A stretch of DNA of 64,000 bases from Aequorivita todarodis. GTDB taxonomy: Bacteria > Bacteroidota > Bacteroidia > Flavobacteriales > Flavobacteriaceae. A program made the position numbers and the translations under genes. This document shows, piece by piece, positions 1 to 9,314 of this stretch. The stretch is taken from positions 61,698-125,697 of the forward strand of contig NZ_JAQQTG010000018.1 of NCBI RefSeq assembly GCF_028561335.1, in the 5' to 3' direction. The stretch's first letter is position 1; the number at the start of each line of letters is the position of its first letter. Under the pieces are notes generated by a model, which was not told where the DNA came from, ran no database searches, and saw only the letters and a program-made list of their open reading frames with translations.

Positions 1-113
1 TTGTTGTCCTTGTTCAGGGAATTATTATGCGCATTGCGGCAGGCATCGCTGCAGAATTTTTTATCTGCGCGCCCAATGATTTTATCGCCACATTCCGGAC
101 AGGTTCTTTCCAT
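1..113 (-). CDS. Small zinc-ribbon protein (partial, 3' end off window)
   Basis: The frame starts with ATG at 113 and runs off the left edge, so only about 37 N-terminal residues are visible. They hold two cysteine pairs, CPEC near residue 5 and FCSDAC near residue 22, followed by RNAHNN. This is the arrangement of the short treble-clef or zinc-ribbon proteins common in Bacteroidota, which probably bind one structural zinc. The function is unknown. The start is set by the ATG immediately ahead of the first cysteine pair, and the frame is not extended upstream. It could also be the N-terminus of a longer protein, because the rest is not in the window. Confidence 0.6.
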   Translation of the reverse strand, partial: MERTCPECGDKIIGRADKKFCSDACRNAHNNSLNKDN

Positions 114-154
114 CTTTTAAAGATAGATTTTTTCAAAATAAATCCCAATGCTTA

Positions 155-234
155 AAATCCCAAATTCCAAATAAGTCTCAAATCGCAAGCTCCATCCCGA
201 TAGCTATCTGGATGGTTCTTGGGATTTGGGATTT
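155..234. repeat. Nested palindromic repeat at a gene 3' end
   Basis: An outer inverted repeat pairs 155-170 with 219-234 (15 of 16 bases). Inside it lies a second one, 192-203 with 204-215, built on the perfect palindrome GATAGCTATC (199-208) and flanked by CCATCC and GGATGG. The element overlaps the last codons and stop of the DUF6268 gene. It resembles the dispersed palindromes scattered through flavobacterial intergenic DNA. It could also act as a transcription terminator or mRNA 3' stabiliser, but there is no T-run. Confidence 0.6.
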
Positions 235-1124
235 CCCGCTATGTGAAACCTATAAATAGCTTCAAACTTCAGAAATATTCCGCCGTTGAGCGAAGGATTC
301 AGTTGGGTGCGATCATCTCCAAAACTGAAAGCTGAAACGCCGAGATCTATTTTGTCATCCTCGGCATACATTTCATAATTATTGCTGGAATAGCCCACTT
401 TCGCTCGCAGCAAAACACTTTCTTCCAAAGCATTGAACTGGAGATAGCCCGCAAATTCCAACGAGCTGAGGTCGGCGTAAAGTGTGGGCAGGTTTTCATA
501 ATGAACGTTATAACTACGGCCAATTCCGAAGTAATCCATCCCAAGGGTCGTAAGGCCTAATTTATAGCTTACATCTGCAGCGATCGGCAAGCTCATGTCC
601 ATCTCAAACCGTTTGTTCGGGCTTAGATAATACCACCCTAAAATAGGTGTCGTAAAAAGACCGAAGGCTTCCTGTGAGGCATAAACTCCAAAACGGTATT
701 TAAGATTTTCATTCTTCTTCAATTTTAAAAGAGCGAAACCACCAAAGTAAAAATCATCCCCGGAAATAGCTTTGTAATCTGAAGCCAGCTTCGGAAGCAA
801 AACCAGGGTCGTGCTCCATTTTTCGGACCAGGTTGAGGCCAAACCCAATTTTATATTGGCGCTGTAAAGGCTGGTATATTCAGCTTCGGGAAAAAGTTGC
901 AGCTTGTTGCTGCTAAAATCCGCACCGGTTATCAACGCTTGATTTTCGTTAAGAACCACTGGAAATGTAATCCCGGCTTCAAAAGATGTTACGGAAGTAC
1001 TGCTGTCAACCCCTTCAAAACTATTGTTGAGCGTTTGTCCGTAGCCAATTCTGAAAAGATCCACATATTCCTGTGCAGAGCTGAAAAAAGGGAAAAGAAA
1101 AGTTAGGAGTAAAAGTCTTTTCAA
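204..1124 (-). CDS. DUF6268-type outer membrane beta-barrel protein
   Basis: 306 residues. A signal peptide (MKRLLLLTFLFPFFSSAQ) is followed by alternating aromatic and polar strands typical of an outer-membrane barrel. The overall pattern fits the DUF6268 family of Bacteroidota; its function is unknown. It lies 25 bp downstream of the class V aminotransferase on the same strand, so the two are probably co-transcribed. The last residues (NPKSQEPSR) are encoded by the palindromic repeat at 155-234, and the barrel-like sequence ends just before, at EAIYRFHIAG. The tail is therefore probably a repeat-derived extension and not part of the fold. Confidence 0.7.
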   Translation of the reverse strand: MKRLLLLTFLFPFFSSAQEYVDLFRIGYGQTLNNSFEGVDSSTSVTSFEAGITFPVVLNENQALITGADFSSNKLQLFPEAEYTSLYSANIKLGLASTWSEKWSTTLVLLPKLASDYKAISGDDFYFGGFALLKLKKNENLKYRFGVYASQEAFGLFTTPILGWYYLSPNKRFEMDMSLPIAADVSYKLGLTTLGMDYFGIGRSYNVHYENLPTLYADLSSLEFAGYLQFNALEESVLLRAKVGYSSNNYEMYAEDDKIDLGVSAFSFGDDRTQLNPSLNGGIFLKFEAIYRFHIAGNPKSQEPSR

Positions 1125-1149
1125 GTTGTTATTGATTAATTACAGTTCA

Positions 1150-2643
1150 TCATTCAAATGTAAACCATTCCTTCATTTTGTCGTCCGCTATTTCCTTTGT
1201 GTGAAAATATTCATTGCTTTTGGAATTGTACGTATAGTCTTTGCCCCATTCCGAAAAATTTTCGGCCAATTGTTTTATGGAATTGCAAACGTATTCAGCT
1301 TCGGCATTTGTGGTTGTGGGATGGATGGACATCCGTATCCAGCCCGGCTTGTGGGTAAGGTCGCCGTGGTCAATCTCGCAAGTAACCCTGTTGGAGGTTT
1401 CCTGATCTACGTGAAGCAAATAATGGCCGTAGGTTCCTGCGCAGGAGCACCCGCCGCGGGTTTGTATTCCAAAACGGTCGTTAAGCAATTTAACACCAAG
1501 GTTGAAATGCAGCTCGTCAATATAAAAACTGATTACCGCCAGCCGGTCTTCGGTAGTTGGGGCAAGAATTTTTAGGTTTGGAATTTTGTTGAGCTTTTCA
1601 AAAACAATCGCCAATAGTTCGTGTTCCCGCTGCAAAATATTTTCAATTCCCATTTTTTCTTTCAACCGAATGGAGAGCGCAGTGCGAATGGTTTGAAGAA
1701 ACCCAGGGGTTCCGCCGTCTTCACGGGTTTCAATATCGTCAATATATTTGTGGTTTCCCCACGGGTTGGTCCACGAAACGGTGCCGCCTCCGGGATTGTC
1801 CGGAATGGTATTTTTATAAAGATTGTTGTTGAAAATAAGCACCCCGCTGGAGCCCGGCCCGCCCAAAAATTTATGGGGCGAAAAAAAGATGGCATCTAAA
1901 TAGGCACCTTCCGCTTCGGGGTGCATATCTATGGAAACATAGGGTGCCGAACAGGCAAAATCAACAAAGCAGAGACCGCCGTTTTTGTGCATAAGTTTTG
2001 CTATTTCGTGATATGGGGTCTGAATGCCCGTTACGTTGGAACAACTTGTAACCGCTGCAATCTTTATGGGATAATCTTTGTACTTTTCAACGGTTTTTGC
2101 GAAGGTTTCCATACAGACCAGCACATCGTCGTTTGGCGGTACGACCACAACATCTGCAATGGTTTCGAGCCAAGAGGTCTGGTTGCTGTGGTGTTCCATG
2201 TGGGTTACAAAAACTATGGGCCTAATCTCGTCGGGTATGTTTGTGTAAGGCTTTATGTTTTCAGGAATTTTCAGCCCCAAAATACGCTGGAACTTGTTGA
2301 TGGCTCCCGTCATTCCACTTTCACAGGTTATCAGTACATCTTGGTCGTTGGCGTTTACGTGCTTTTTTATGATTTTTCGCGCTTCGTGATAGGCCTTGGT
2401 CATTGCCGTTCCCGTTACCGATGTTTCGGTATGGGTGTTTGCCACAAACGGTCCGAAATCCTTCAGCATTTTTTCTTCAATGGGAGCGTACAAGCGGCCG
2501 CTCGCGGTCCAATCGGTATAGATTATTTTTTTTCTTCCGAAAGGGGAATCAAATTCTTGGTCAATACCAACAATATTCTTCCGGAAAGGTTCAAAAAACG
2601 TTTCCAGTGCCGTGGTTTTTATTTTTTCTTCGGAAGAAATCAT
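1150..2643 (-). CDS. Class V aminotransferase / cysteine desulfurase-like PLP enzyme
   Basis: 497 residues, a fold-type I PLP enzyme of the class V family. Visible hallmarks are THMEHHSNQ near residue 170, FVDFACSAP (cofactor-binding aspartate), SPHKFLGG (PLP Schiff-base lysine) and RGGCSCAGTYGHYLL near residue 400, where cysteines sit in the region of the desulfurase active-site loop. It is about 90 residues longer than SufS (48551-49768) and clearly a different subgroup. The substrate is unknown; desulfurase, kynureninase-like or other beta-lyase activity are all possible. A hydrophilic tail follows residue 430. It probably heads a two-gene unit with the DUF6268 gene. Confidence 0.75.
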   Translation of the reverse strand: MISSEEKIKTTALETFFEPFRKNIVGIDQEFDSPFGRKKIIYTDWTASGRLYAPIEEKMLKDFGPFVANTHTETSVTGTAMTKAYHEARKIIKKHVNANDQDVLITCESGMTGAINKFQRILGLKIPENIKPYTNIPDEIRPIVFVTHMEHHSNQTSWLETIADVVVVPPNDDVLVCMETFAKTVEKYKDYPIKIAAVTSCSNVTGIQTPYHEIAKLMHKNGGLCFVDFACSAPYVSIDMHPEAEGAYLDAIFFSPHKFLGGPGSSGVLIFNNNLYKNTIPDNPGGGTVSWTNPWGNHKYIDDIETREDGGTPGFLQTIRTALSIRLKEKMGIENILQREHELLAIVFEKLNKIPNLKILAPTTEDRLAVISFYIDELHFNLGVKLLNDRFGIQTRGGCSCAGTYGHYLLHVDQETSNRVTCEIDHGDLTHKPGWIRMSIHPTTTNAEAEYVCNSIKQLAENFSEWGKDYTYNSKSNEYFHTKEIADDKMKEWFTFE

Positions 2644-2843
2644 CGTTTGTGTTTTTTATTTCAAAATGATATCCCGACGGGAAAATACATTTATGGAAAT
2701 ATAAATATTATTTATTTGCGAACCCTATCGAGGTCGAATTGTTATCTGAAAATGAACCTATCTATAAATATTTGAACCCTTCGGTTTTGATAAATTAATT
2801 GTTTTCTATAAAATTAATCAATATCTGCCATTTAAGATCTTCA

Positions 2844-4910
2844 TTATTTCTTAAAAGCGCCAACTCCTTTTTGAAGCCAAGCATAGTATTCTTCAATATC
2901 AGGGGTGTAACCTACGGGATCGATAAGGTTTTCTTCATCGTGGTCCATCAATACATAGAAGGGTTGTGCGTTTGCCTTGTATTTCAGAATCTGGAACTCG
3001 CTCCACTTTTGACCGATATAGCGCAGTTTTTTCCCAGATATTTCAGAGGTAACCTCCTCGCCTTCGGGCAGTGGGCGCTTGTCATCTACGTAAAGTGAAA
3101 TAAGCACGATGTCTTCATTGAGCAATTTCAAAATTTTGGGTTCGCTCCAAACGCGTTCTTCCATTTTTCGGCAGTTTACGCAGGCATATCCCGTAAAATC
3201 TATCAAAACCGGTTTGCCAACTTTCTTGGCATAGGCCAGGCCTGTTTCATAATCATAAAAGGAGAGTATGTCCTGTGGCCCTAAATGTGCTCCTTCGGGA
3301 AAGTCGTGATCTGCAGAGACAGTTGCGCCACTACTTAGCTTTGTGTAGCCCACGCCGTATGACGATTCGCTATACTGCATCGGTGGCGGGAAACCGCTAA
3401 TCAATTTCAGCGGGGCGCCCCACAGACCTGGAATCATATAAATTGTAAACGACAACACGATAAGCCCGAGGCTCAATCTTCCCACGGAAATGTGCGTCAA
3501 CGGTGAATCGTGCGGCAACTGAATTTTTCCGAAAAGATACAAGGCCAAGGTCCCAAAAACCGCGATCCAAATAGCCAGGAATACTTCCCGCTCAAGCAAG
3601 TGAAGTTGAAGCACAAGGTCGGCATTCGACAAAAACTTGAAGGCCAATGCCAATTCCAGAAATCCTAAAAATACCTTTACGGTGTTTAACCATCCGCCGG
3701 ACTTTGGCAAGGAGTTCATCCAGCCGGGGAAAGCTGCGAATAGTGCGAAAGGCAACGCCAAAGCCAATGAGAAACCGAACATCCCCACAAAAGGGGCAAT
3801 GCCTCCTTTTGAAGCCGCCTCAACCAAAAGTGTTCCCACAATTGGGCCGGTACATGAGAATGAAACGATTGCCAAAGCCAAGGCCATAAAGAAAATGCCA
3901 ATCAATCCACCGCGGTCTGCCTGTTTATCAACTTTGTTGGCCCAGGAATTGGGCAGCATAATTTCAAAAGCTCCCAAAAACGAAAGTGCGAAAACAACCA
4001 AAAGCAAAAAGAAAATGATATTGAACCAAACGTTGGTGGAAAGCGCGTTGAGTGCGTCGGCTCCGAAAACCCCTGTAACTACAGCCCCCAAGAAAACATA
4101 AATCACAATAATTGCCAGCCCGTAAATAATGGCATTTTTAATGCCCGCTGCACGTGTCTTGCTTTGTTTTGTAAAAAAGCTCACCGTCATAGGGATCATT
4201 GGAAACACACAAGGAGTTAACAGCGCGGTAAACCCAAAAAGAAAGGCCACTATAAAGATGGTCCAAAGCCCTTTTTTCTCGTGTTTTTTATTTTGTTCAA
4301 TCGCAGAAAGCGATCTGTCAGTAGCTGCCTGAACGGTGTCTTTTGCAACTTCAGTTTTTACGCTATCTACTACGATAACCTCTTCAATAATTTCGGTTGT
4401 GGCCTCTGGAGTTTCTTCGTTTTCAGGAGTTTCGGCAGTTGCTGCATTTTTATCTGGCGCGGGAATTTTAAACACCAAATCAACATAGCTCGGCGGCAAA
4501 CAGCGCGTATCATCACACACCATAAATTCAACCTCACCTTTTACTGTGGTGCCTTCGTTCCCTGTTAATTTTATGCGTTGGGTAAATGTTGCGGTGTTTT
4601 CAAAAAAGGTAATTACCATATCGAACACAGGGTCGTGAACGGTATGGCCTTTGCTTTCCTTCGCTGTTCCCACTAATTTATAAGCACTGTTTTCCTCGAA
4701 AGTGAGGTTCGTTGGTAAAGGGCCATCGTCTGGGACTACCTGCGAATACAAGTGCCATTTGTCTTCAATGGTGGCTTTTGAAATTAGATCGTATTCGGTT
4801 TCCGATATTTTTTTAATACTTGTGGACCACTTTACCGGGTCGAGAACCTGCGATTGGACGGATGCGAGAGAAATTGTGGCGAGAAGGAGAAAGAGGTATA
4901 TCTTTTTCAT
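2844..4910 (-). CDS. dsbD: Thiol:disulfide interchange protein DsbD
   Basis: 688 residues. DsbD carries electrons from cytoplasmic thioredoxin across the inner membrane to periplasmic thiols. A signal peptide (about 1-20) precedes an N-terminal alpha domain with the cysteine pair C132/C137 (CDDTRC). A variable Glu/Thr-rich linker runs over about 155-205. The eight-helix core has one cysteine in TPCVFPMIP (C234) and one in FSCTGP (C353). A C-terminal thioredoxin domain has C577-V-N-C580. All six redox cysteines of the family are present, so the relay should be functional. It is monocistronic, with a divergent 313-bp gap ahead of it. Confidence 0.92.
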   Translation of the reverse strand: MKKIYLFLLLATISLASVQSQVLDPVKWSTSIKKISETEYDLISKATIEDKWHLYSQVVPDDGPLPTNLTFEENSAYKLVGTAKESKGHTVHDPVFDMVITFFENTATFTQRIKLTGNEGTTVKGEVEFMVCDDTRCLPPSYVDLVFKIPAPDKNAATAETPENEETPEATTEIIEEVIVVDSVKTEVAKDTVQAATDRSLSAIEQNKKHEKKGLWTIFIVAFLFGFTALLTPCVFPMIPMTVSFFTKQSKTRAAGIKNAIIYGLAIIVIYVFLGAVVTGVFGADALNALSTNVWFNIIFFLLLVVFALSFLGAFEIMLPNSWANKVDKQADRGGLIGIFFMALALAIVSFSCTGPIVGTLLVEAASKGGIAPFVGMFGFSLALALPFALFAAFPGWMNSLPKSGGWLNTVKVFLGFLELALAFKFLSNADLVLQLHLLEREVFLAIWIAVFGTLALYLFGKIQLPHDSPLTHISVGRLSLGLIVLSFTIYMIPGLWGAPLKLISGFPPPMQYSESSYGVGYTKLSSGATVSADHDFPEGAHLGPQDILSFYDYETGLAYAKKVGKPVLIDFTGYACVNCRKMEERVWSEPKILKLLNEDIVLISLYVDDKRPLPEGEEVTSEISGKKLRYIGQKWSEFQILKYKANAQPFYVLMDHDEENLIDPVGYTPDIEEYYAWLQKGVGAFKK

Positions 4911-5223
4911 TAGGGAATAATATTTAAATAAAATCTTTAAAGGACACCAAATTTGAGGGAAAAAATGCAGTATTCAAAATTATGATGCGGTTTTGGGAAA
5001 AAACCCTTAAAAATAAATACAAATATAAAGATACGCTACTATTATGTGGTTGAAATAGCACAGAAAACAAGAATTTCCAACAAAACCGTTGGTTGTATTA
5101 TTTCAGAAAAGGAAATGGACCACTGTTTGTTTATTCATTGAAAAGAATAATAAAAAACCTTAGGAAGGCGTTAGTTTCTAAAATGGCACTATATTCGCCG
5201 AAAATTTAAAAACACCCAGAACT
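4911..5223. other. Divergent intergenic region without a gene
   Basis: This 313-bp AT-rich gap separates dsbD (minus) from a lipoprotein gene (plus). I see no open frame with coding character and no RNA gene. A weak -7-like element TATATTCG (5190-5197, one mismatch to TAnnTTTG) stands 26 bp before the lipoprotein start. On the other strand CAAATTTG near 4946-4953 is a one-mismatch candidate for dsbD. Both promoters are tentative. Confidence 0.4.
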
Positions 5224-5769
5224 ATGAAATTGACAAAATTGATTTTGCTTTTTGTGCTAACTATCGGTGCTATAAGCTGTAATAAAAATGACGATGATAA
5301 TAATCCGGAACCACCGTATGAGCTGACCCGAACTAATTTTGTGGACACATACTCCATGAACTTTTTAGAATTTCAATCTGTTGAAACGATAACTTTTGGT
5401 AATGGTTCTACCTCAACATCCACTACCAAAATTGAAGGGACTCTTTTTCAAAATGTGAGTTTTGTTTTTAACACTGATGGAACTTTTGCAGCGAGCGGTT
5501 ACTATACTACGGTTCAAACTACCATCAATCCAGACGGAAGCACCCAAACAGACGATCCTATTATTCACGATGCGGCTGTAGAAATAGGTGCGGGTACATA
5601 TACGCTAAACCCGACGAGCAAAATATTGACCATAACTACCGATGGAGAATCACAAGTTTTTGAAATTACCGAGTATTCCCAAACGGAGATGAGGCTATAT
5701 TCCGAAACAGAAGTTACCGTTGGCAATAGTTCAACTGTTATTACCCAAGAGGCAAGGTTTTCAAGATAG
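5224..5769 (+). CDS. Putative lipoprotein, lipocalin-like
   Basis: 181 residues. A lipoprotein signal ends in GAISC, followed by an Asn/Asp-rich tether (NKNDDDNNPEPP). The rest is a run of short beta strands (TFGNGSTSTSTTKIEGTLF, FVFNTDGTFAASGYY, KILTITTDGESQVFEIT) that looks like a small lipocalin-like barrel seen in many Bacteroidota lipoproteins. Asp and Asn after the cysteine may affect sorting to the surface. Function unknown. A strong terminator follows 18 bp after the stop, so it is transcribed alone. Confidence 0.65.
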   Translation: MKLTKLILLFVLTIGAISCNKNDDDNNPEPPYELTRTNFVDTYSMNFLEFQSVETITFGNGSTSTSTTKIEGTLFQNVSFVFNTDGTFAASGYYTTVQTTINPDGSTQTDDPIIHDAAVEIGAGTYTLNPTSKILTITTDGESQVFEITEYSQTEMRLYSETEVTVGNSSTVITQEARFSR

Positions 5770-5787
5770 CAAGACATTTTTAGTTTT

Positions 5788-5824
5788 AAAAACGCCATCT
5801 TTTTTAAAGACTGGCGTTTTTTTA
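5788..5824 (+). terminator. Rho-independent terminator
   Basis: AAAAACGCCA (5788-5797) pairs with TGGCGTTTTT (5812-5821), with a 14-nt loop and a T-run. It closes the lipoprotein transcript ahead of ileS. Confidence 0.8.
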
Positions 5825-5874
5825 TTTCTGGAATTCCAAAACCCTAAGCGCTCTTTTATTTCTTCAAAAAACCT

Positions 5875-5882
5875 TACTTTTG
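5875..5882 (+). promoter_or_regulatory. ileS promoter, -7 element
   Basis: TACTTTTG is a perfect match to the Bacteroidota TAnnTTTG element, placed 25 bp upstream of the ileS ATG and after the terminator. No clear -33 TTG is visible. Confidence 0.5.
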
Positions 5883-5907
5883 CAAACTTTATTGCAACAT
5901 CCACATT

Positions 5908-8900
5908 ATGAGCAAAAAATTTAAGGAATACAAAGGGCTGGACCTCCCTAAACTGGCGGAAGAAGTACTCAATTTTTGGAAAGAAGAAAACATCTTTGAG
6001 CAGAGTATTTCCATTCGCGAAGGGGCAAAGCCATTTGTGTTTTTTGAAGGGCCGCCATCCGCGAACGGACTGCCCGGAATCCACCACGTAATGGCGCGCG
6101 CCATCAAGGATATTTTTTGCCGCTACAAGACCCAAAAGGGTTTTAAGGTGGACCGAAAGGCAGGTTGGGATACGCACGGCTTGCCCATAGAATTGGGTGT
6201 TGAAAAAGAACTGGGGATCACCAAGGAAGACATCGGCAAAAAGATTTCGGTGGAAGATTACAATGCGGCCTGCAAAAAAGCGGTAATGCGCTATACCGAT
6301 GTTTGGAACAAAGTAACCGAAAACTACGGGTATTGGGTAGATATGAGCGACCCATACGTAACCTACGAGCCAAAATATATGGAAACCGTTTGGTGGCTGC
6401 TGAAGGAAATTTACAACAAAAACCTAATTTACAAAGGCTACACCATTCAACCCTACTCCCCAAAAGCCGGAACGGGTTTAAGCTCGCACGAGCTCAACCA
6501 GCCGGGAACCTATCAGGATATTACCGATACAACGGTGGTGGCCCAGTTTAAGGCGATGGCCGAAACCTTGCCCGATTTCCTTGCGGAAGAATCAAACAAC
6601 ATTTGGTTCCTCGCTTGGACCACCACGCCTTGGACGCTTCCCAGCAATACCGCATTGACCGTGGGTTCCAAGATTGATTACGTTTTGGTAAAAACATTTA
6701 ACCAATACACTTTTCAGCCCATAAACGTTATTCTTGCCAAGAATTTGGTCGCAAGCCAATTCGCAAAGAATTACGAGGAAAAACCAAATGAAGAAGTTCT
6801 CGAAGCCTATGTACAGGGCGATAAAATGATTCCCTATTTTATTGCGAAGGAATTTAAGGGCGCCGATTTGGTGGGAATCCGTTATGAACAGCTTTTGGAT
6901 TATGCAAAGCCGCATGACCATCCCGAAAATGCTTTTAGAATAATTGCGGGCGATTTTGTTACCACCGAAGACGGAACCGGAATCGTTCACACCGCGCCAA
7001 CCTTTGGTGCCGATGATGCCAAGGTTGCCAAGGAAGCCGTGCCGGAAGTTCCGCCCATGTTGGTAAAAGATGAAAACGGAAATCTGGTTCCGCTTGTGGA
7101 TTTGCAAGGAAAATTCCGTCCCGAAATGAAGGAGCTTGCAGGCAAATATGTAAAGAACGAATATTACGATGATGCCGAAGTGCCCGAGAAATCGGTTGAT
7201 GTTGAAATCGCAATAAAACTGAAGACCGAAAACAAGGCCTTCAAAGTTGAAAAATATTTGCACAGCTACCCAAACTGCTGGCGTACCGATAAGCCTATTT
7301 TATACTATCCGCTGGATTCGTGGTTTATAAAAGTGACCGAATTCCGCGATAGAATGTTCGAGCTGAACAAAAAAATAAATTGGAAGCCAAAAGCCACTGG
7401 CGAAGGCCGTTTTGGTAACTGGCTTGCAAACGCAAACGATTGGAACCTTTCCCGCTCCCGCTATTGGGGCATTCCGTTGCCCATTTGGCGAACGGAGGAT
7501 GGCAAGGAAGAAATAATCATCGGGTCGGTGGAAGAACTTAAAGCCGAAATGCAGAAAGCCGTACAAGCTGGTTTGATGGAGAAAGATATTTTCGAAAATT
7601 TCAAACCCGGCGATTTTTCCGAAGAAAACTACGCGAAAGTGGATCTTCACAAAAATATTGTTGACGAAATAATCCTCGTTTCCCCAAGCGGAAAACCCAT
7701 GAAGCGCGAAGCCGATTTGATAGATGTATGGTTCGACAGCGGAAGCATGCCCTATGCACAATGGCATTATCCTTTCGAAAATAAGGAAAAGGTTGAAAAA
7801 ACATGGAGAAAAGCTGATTTTATTGCGGAAGGCGTTGACCAAACCCGCGGCTGGTTTTACACCCTGCATGCAATCGCGACCATGATTTTTGACGATGTTG
7901 CCTATAAAAACGTTGTTTCAAACGGACTTGTTCTCGACAAAAACGGCCAGAAAATGAGCAAGCGTCTCGGCAATGCCGTAGATCCTTTTGAAACCTTGGA
8001 CGTTTTCGGCCCCGATGCCACGCGCTGGTATATGATCAGCAACGCAAATCCTTGGGACAACTTAAAGTTTGACCAGGACGGCATTTCGGAAGTGCGCAAT
8101 AAATTCTTCGGAACACTTTACAATACGTACAGTTTCTTCAGTCTTTACGCCAATCTCGATAATTTTGAGTATATTGAAAAAGATCTTCCGCTGGAAAAAC
8201 GCCCGGAAATTGACCGCTGGATACTTTCAGAATTGCACACGCTCATCCAAAAAGTGGACGAGTATTATGCAGATTATGAGCCAACCAAGGCCACGCGTGC
8301 CATTTCGGAATTTGTACAGGAAAACTTGAGCAACTGGTTTGTGCGATTGAGCCGAAGAAGATATTGGAAAGGCAGCTATAATGATGATAAAATTTCGGCC
8401 TACCAAACGCTTTACACCTGTTTGGAAACCGTTGCAAAATTGGGCGCTCCCGTAGCTCCCTTCTTTATGGATAGACTCTATAAGGATTTGACGGCCGGCA
8501 CTTCAAAAGAAGGTATGGAATCGGTACATTTAACCGATTTTCCAAAAGCGGACGCGTCGTTCATTGATAAAAAGTTGGAACACAAGATGCAGAAGGCACA
8601 GACAATATCGTCGCTGGTGCTTTCGTTACGACAGAAAGAGAAAATAAAAGTACGCCAACCGCTCCAAAAAATAATGATTCCGGTTTTGGAAGATTCGGAA
8701 AAGGAAGAAATTTTAGCGGTTTCAGAATTGATTAAAAGCGAGGTAAACGTAAAGGAAATAGAACTGATAGACGAAGGTTCGGGCATGCTGGTAAAACAGA
8801 TAAAGCCCGATTTTAAAGCCTTGGGCCCACGTTTTGGAAAAGATATGAAAGCCGTGGCGGCAGCTATTTCGGGCTTTGGACAGAAAGAAATTGCAACACT

Positions 8901-9309
8901 TGAAAAAGACGGGCAAATATCAGTTTTTATTAATGAAAAAAATACTATTTTGGCACTCGCTGACGTAATCATCAGTTCGCAGGATATTGAGGGCTGGTTG
9001 GTTGCAAATGCAGACGGAGTTACAGTAGCATTGGATGTTACCATAACCCCAGCGTTGCGAAATGAAGGAATAGCCAGGGAATTGGTAAATAGAATTCAAA
9101 ACCTACGGAAAGACAGCGGTTTCGAAGTAACGGACCGCATTGAGGTAACCCTTCAGGACAACGAGAAACTAAAGGCGGCGGTAAACCAAAACCTGCAGTA
9201 TATAAAAGAAGAGACATTAACGGAGGTTTTGCAATTTCAACCACAAATAAAAGACGGAACCGAAATTGCATTTGACGATATTGAAACACGTATAAGCATT
9301 AAAAAATAG
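5908..9309 (+). CDS. ileS: Isoleucyl-tRNA synthetase, type 2-like with GIHH signature
   Basis: 1133 residues, charging tRNA-Ile in the cytoplasm. The class I nucleotide-binding motif near residue 57 reads GIHH (in PSANGLPGIHHVMAR) instead of HIGH, so the first and third positions are swapped. KMSKR is intact at 682-686. An editing (CP1) domain with TTPWTLPSN near 240 and a long C-terminal domain are present. The length and CP1/C-terminal style suggest the eukaryote-like IleRS2 group. In IleRS2, GXHH variants have been linked to extreme mupirocin resistance; that inference is from family knowledge. No second ileS is in the window. It starts an operon with the DksA-like gene, 5 bp downstream. 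Confidence 0.95.
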   Translation: MSKKFKEYKGLDLPKLAEEVLNFWKEENIFEQSISIREGAKPFVFFEGPPSANGLPGIHHVMARAIKDIFCRYKTQKGFKVDRKAGWDTHGLPIELGVEKELGITKEDIGKKISVEDYNAACKKAVMRYTDVWNKVTENYGYWVDMSDPYVTYEPKYMETVWWLLKEIYNKNLIYKGYTIQPYSPKAGTGLSSHELNQPGTYQDITDTTVVAQFKAMAETLPDFLAEESNNIWFLAWTTTPWTLPSNTALTVGSKIDYVLVKTFNQYTFQPINVILAKNLVASQFAKNYEEKPNEEVLEAYVQGDKMIPYFIAKEFKGADLVGIRYEQLLDYAKPHDHPENAFRIIAGDFVTTEDGTGIVHTAPTFGADDAKVAKEAVPEVPPMLVKDENGNLVPLVDLQGKFRPEMKELAGKYVKNEYYDDAEVPEKSVDVEIAIKLKTENKAFKVEKYLHSYPNCWRTDKPILYYPLDSWFIKVTEFRDRMFELNKKINWKPKATGEGRFGNWLANANDWNLSRSRYWGIPLPIWRTEDGKEEIIIGSVEELKAEMQKAVQAGLMEKDIFENFKPGDFSEENYAKVDLHKNIVDEIILVSPSGKPMKREADLIDVWFDSGSMPYAQWHYPFENKEKVEKTWRKADFIAEGVDQTRGWFYTLHAIATMIFDDVAYKNVVSNGLVLDKNGQKMSKRLGNAVDPFETLDVFGPDATRWYMISNANPWDNLKFDQDGISEVRNKFFGTLYNTYSFFSLYANLDNFEYIEKDLPLEKRPEIDRWILSELHTLIQKVDEYYADYEPTKATRAISEFVQENLSNWFVRLSRRRYWKGSYNDDKISAYQTLYTCLETVAKLGAPVAPFFMDRLYKDLTAGTSKEGMESVHLTDFPKADASFIDKKLEHKMQKAQTISSLVLSLRQKEKIKVRQPLQKIMIPVLEDSEKEEILAVSELIKSEVNVKEIELIDEGSGMLVKQIKPDFKALGPRFGKDMKAVAAAISGFGQKEIATLEKDGQISVFINEKNTILALADVIISSQDIEGWLVANADGVTVALDVTITPALRNEGIARELVNRIQNLRKDSGFEVTDRIEVTLQDNEKLKAAVNQNLQYIKEETLTEVLQFQPQIKDGTEIAFDDIETRISIKK

Positions 9310-9314
9310 TAATC

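Noticed and set aside
1921..2775. A 284-codon open frame on the plus strand
   Set aside because: It is antisense to the class V aminotransferase and has no recognisable domain.
4911..5223. Possible small RNA or gene in the dsbD gap
   Set aside because: No open frame with coding features, no clear stem-loop plus T-run, no tRNA-like fold by eye.
6592..7263. A 223-codon open frame on the minus strand
   Set aside because: It is antisense to ileS within the editing domain; no motif.
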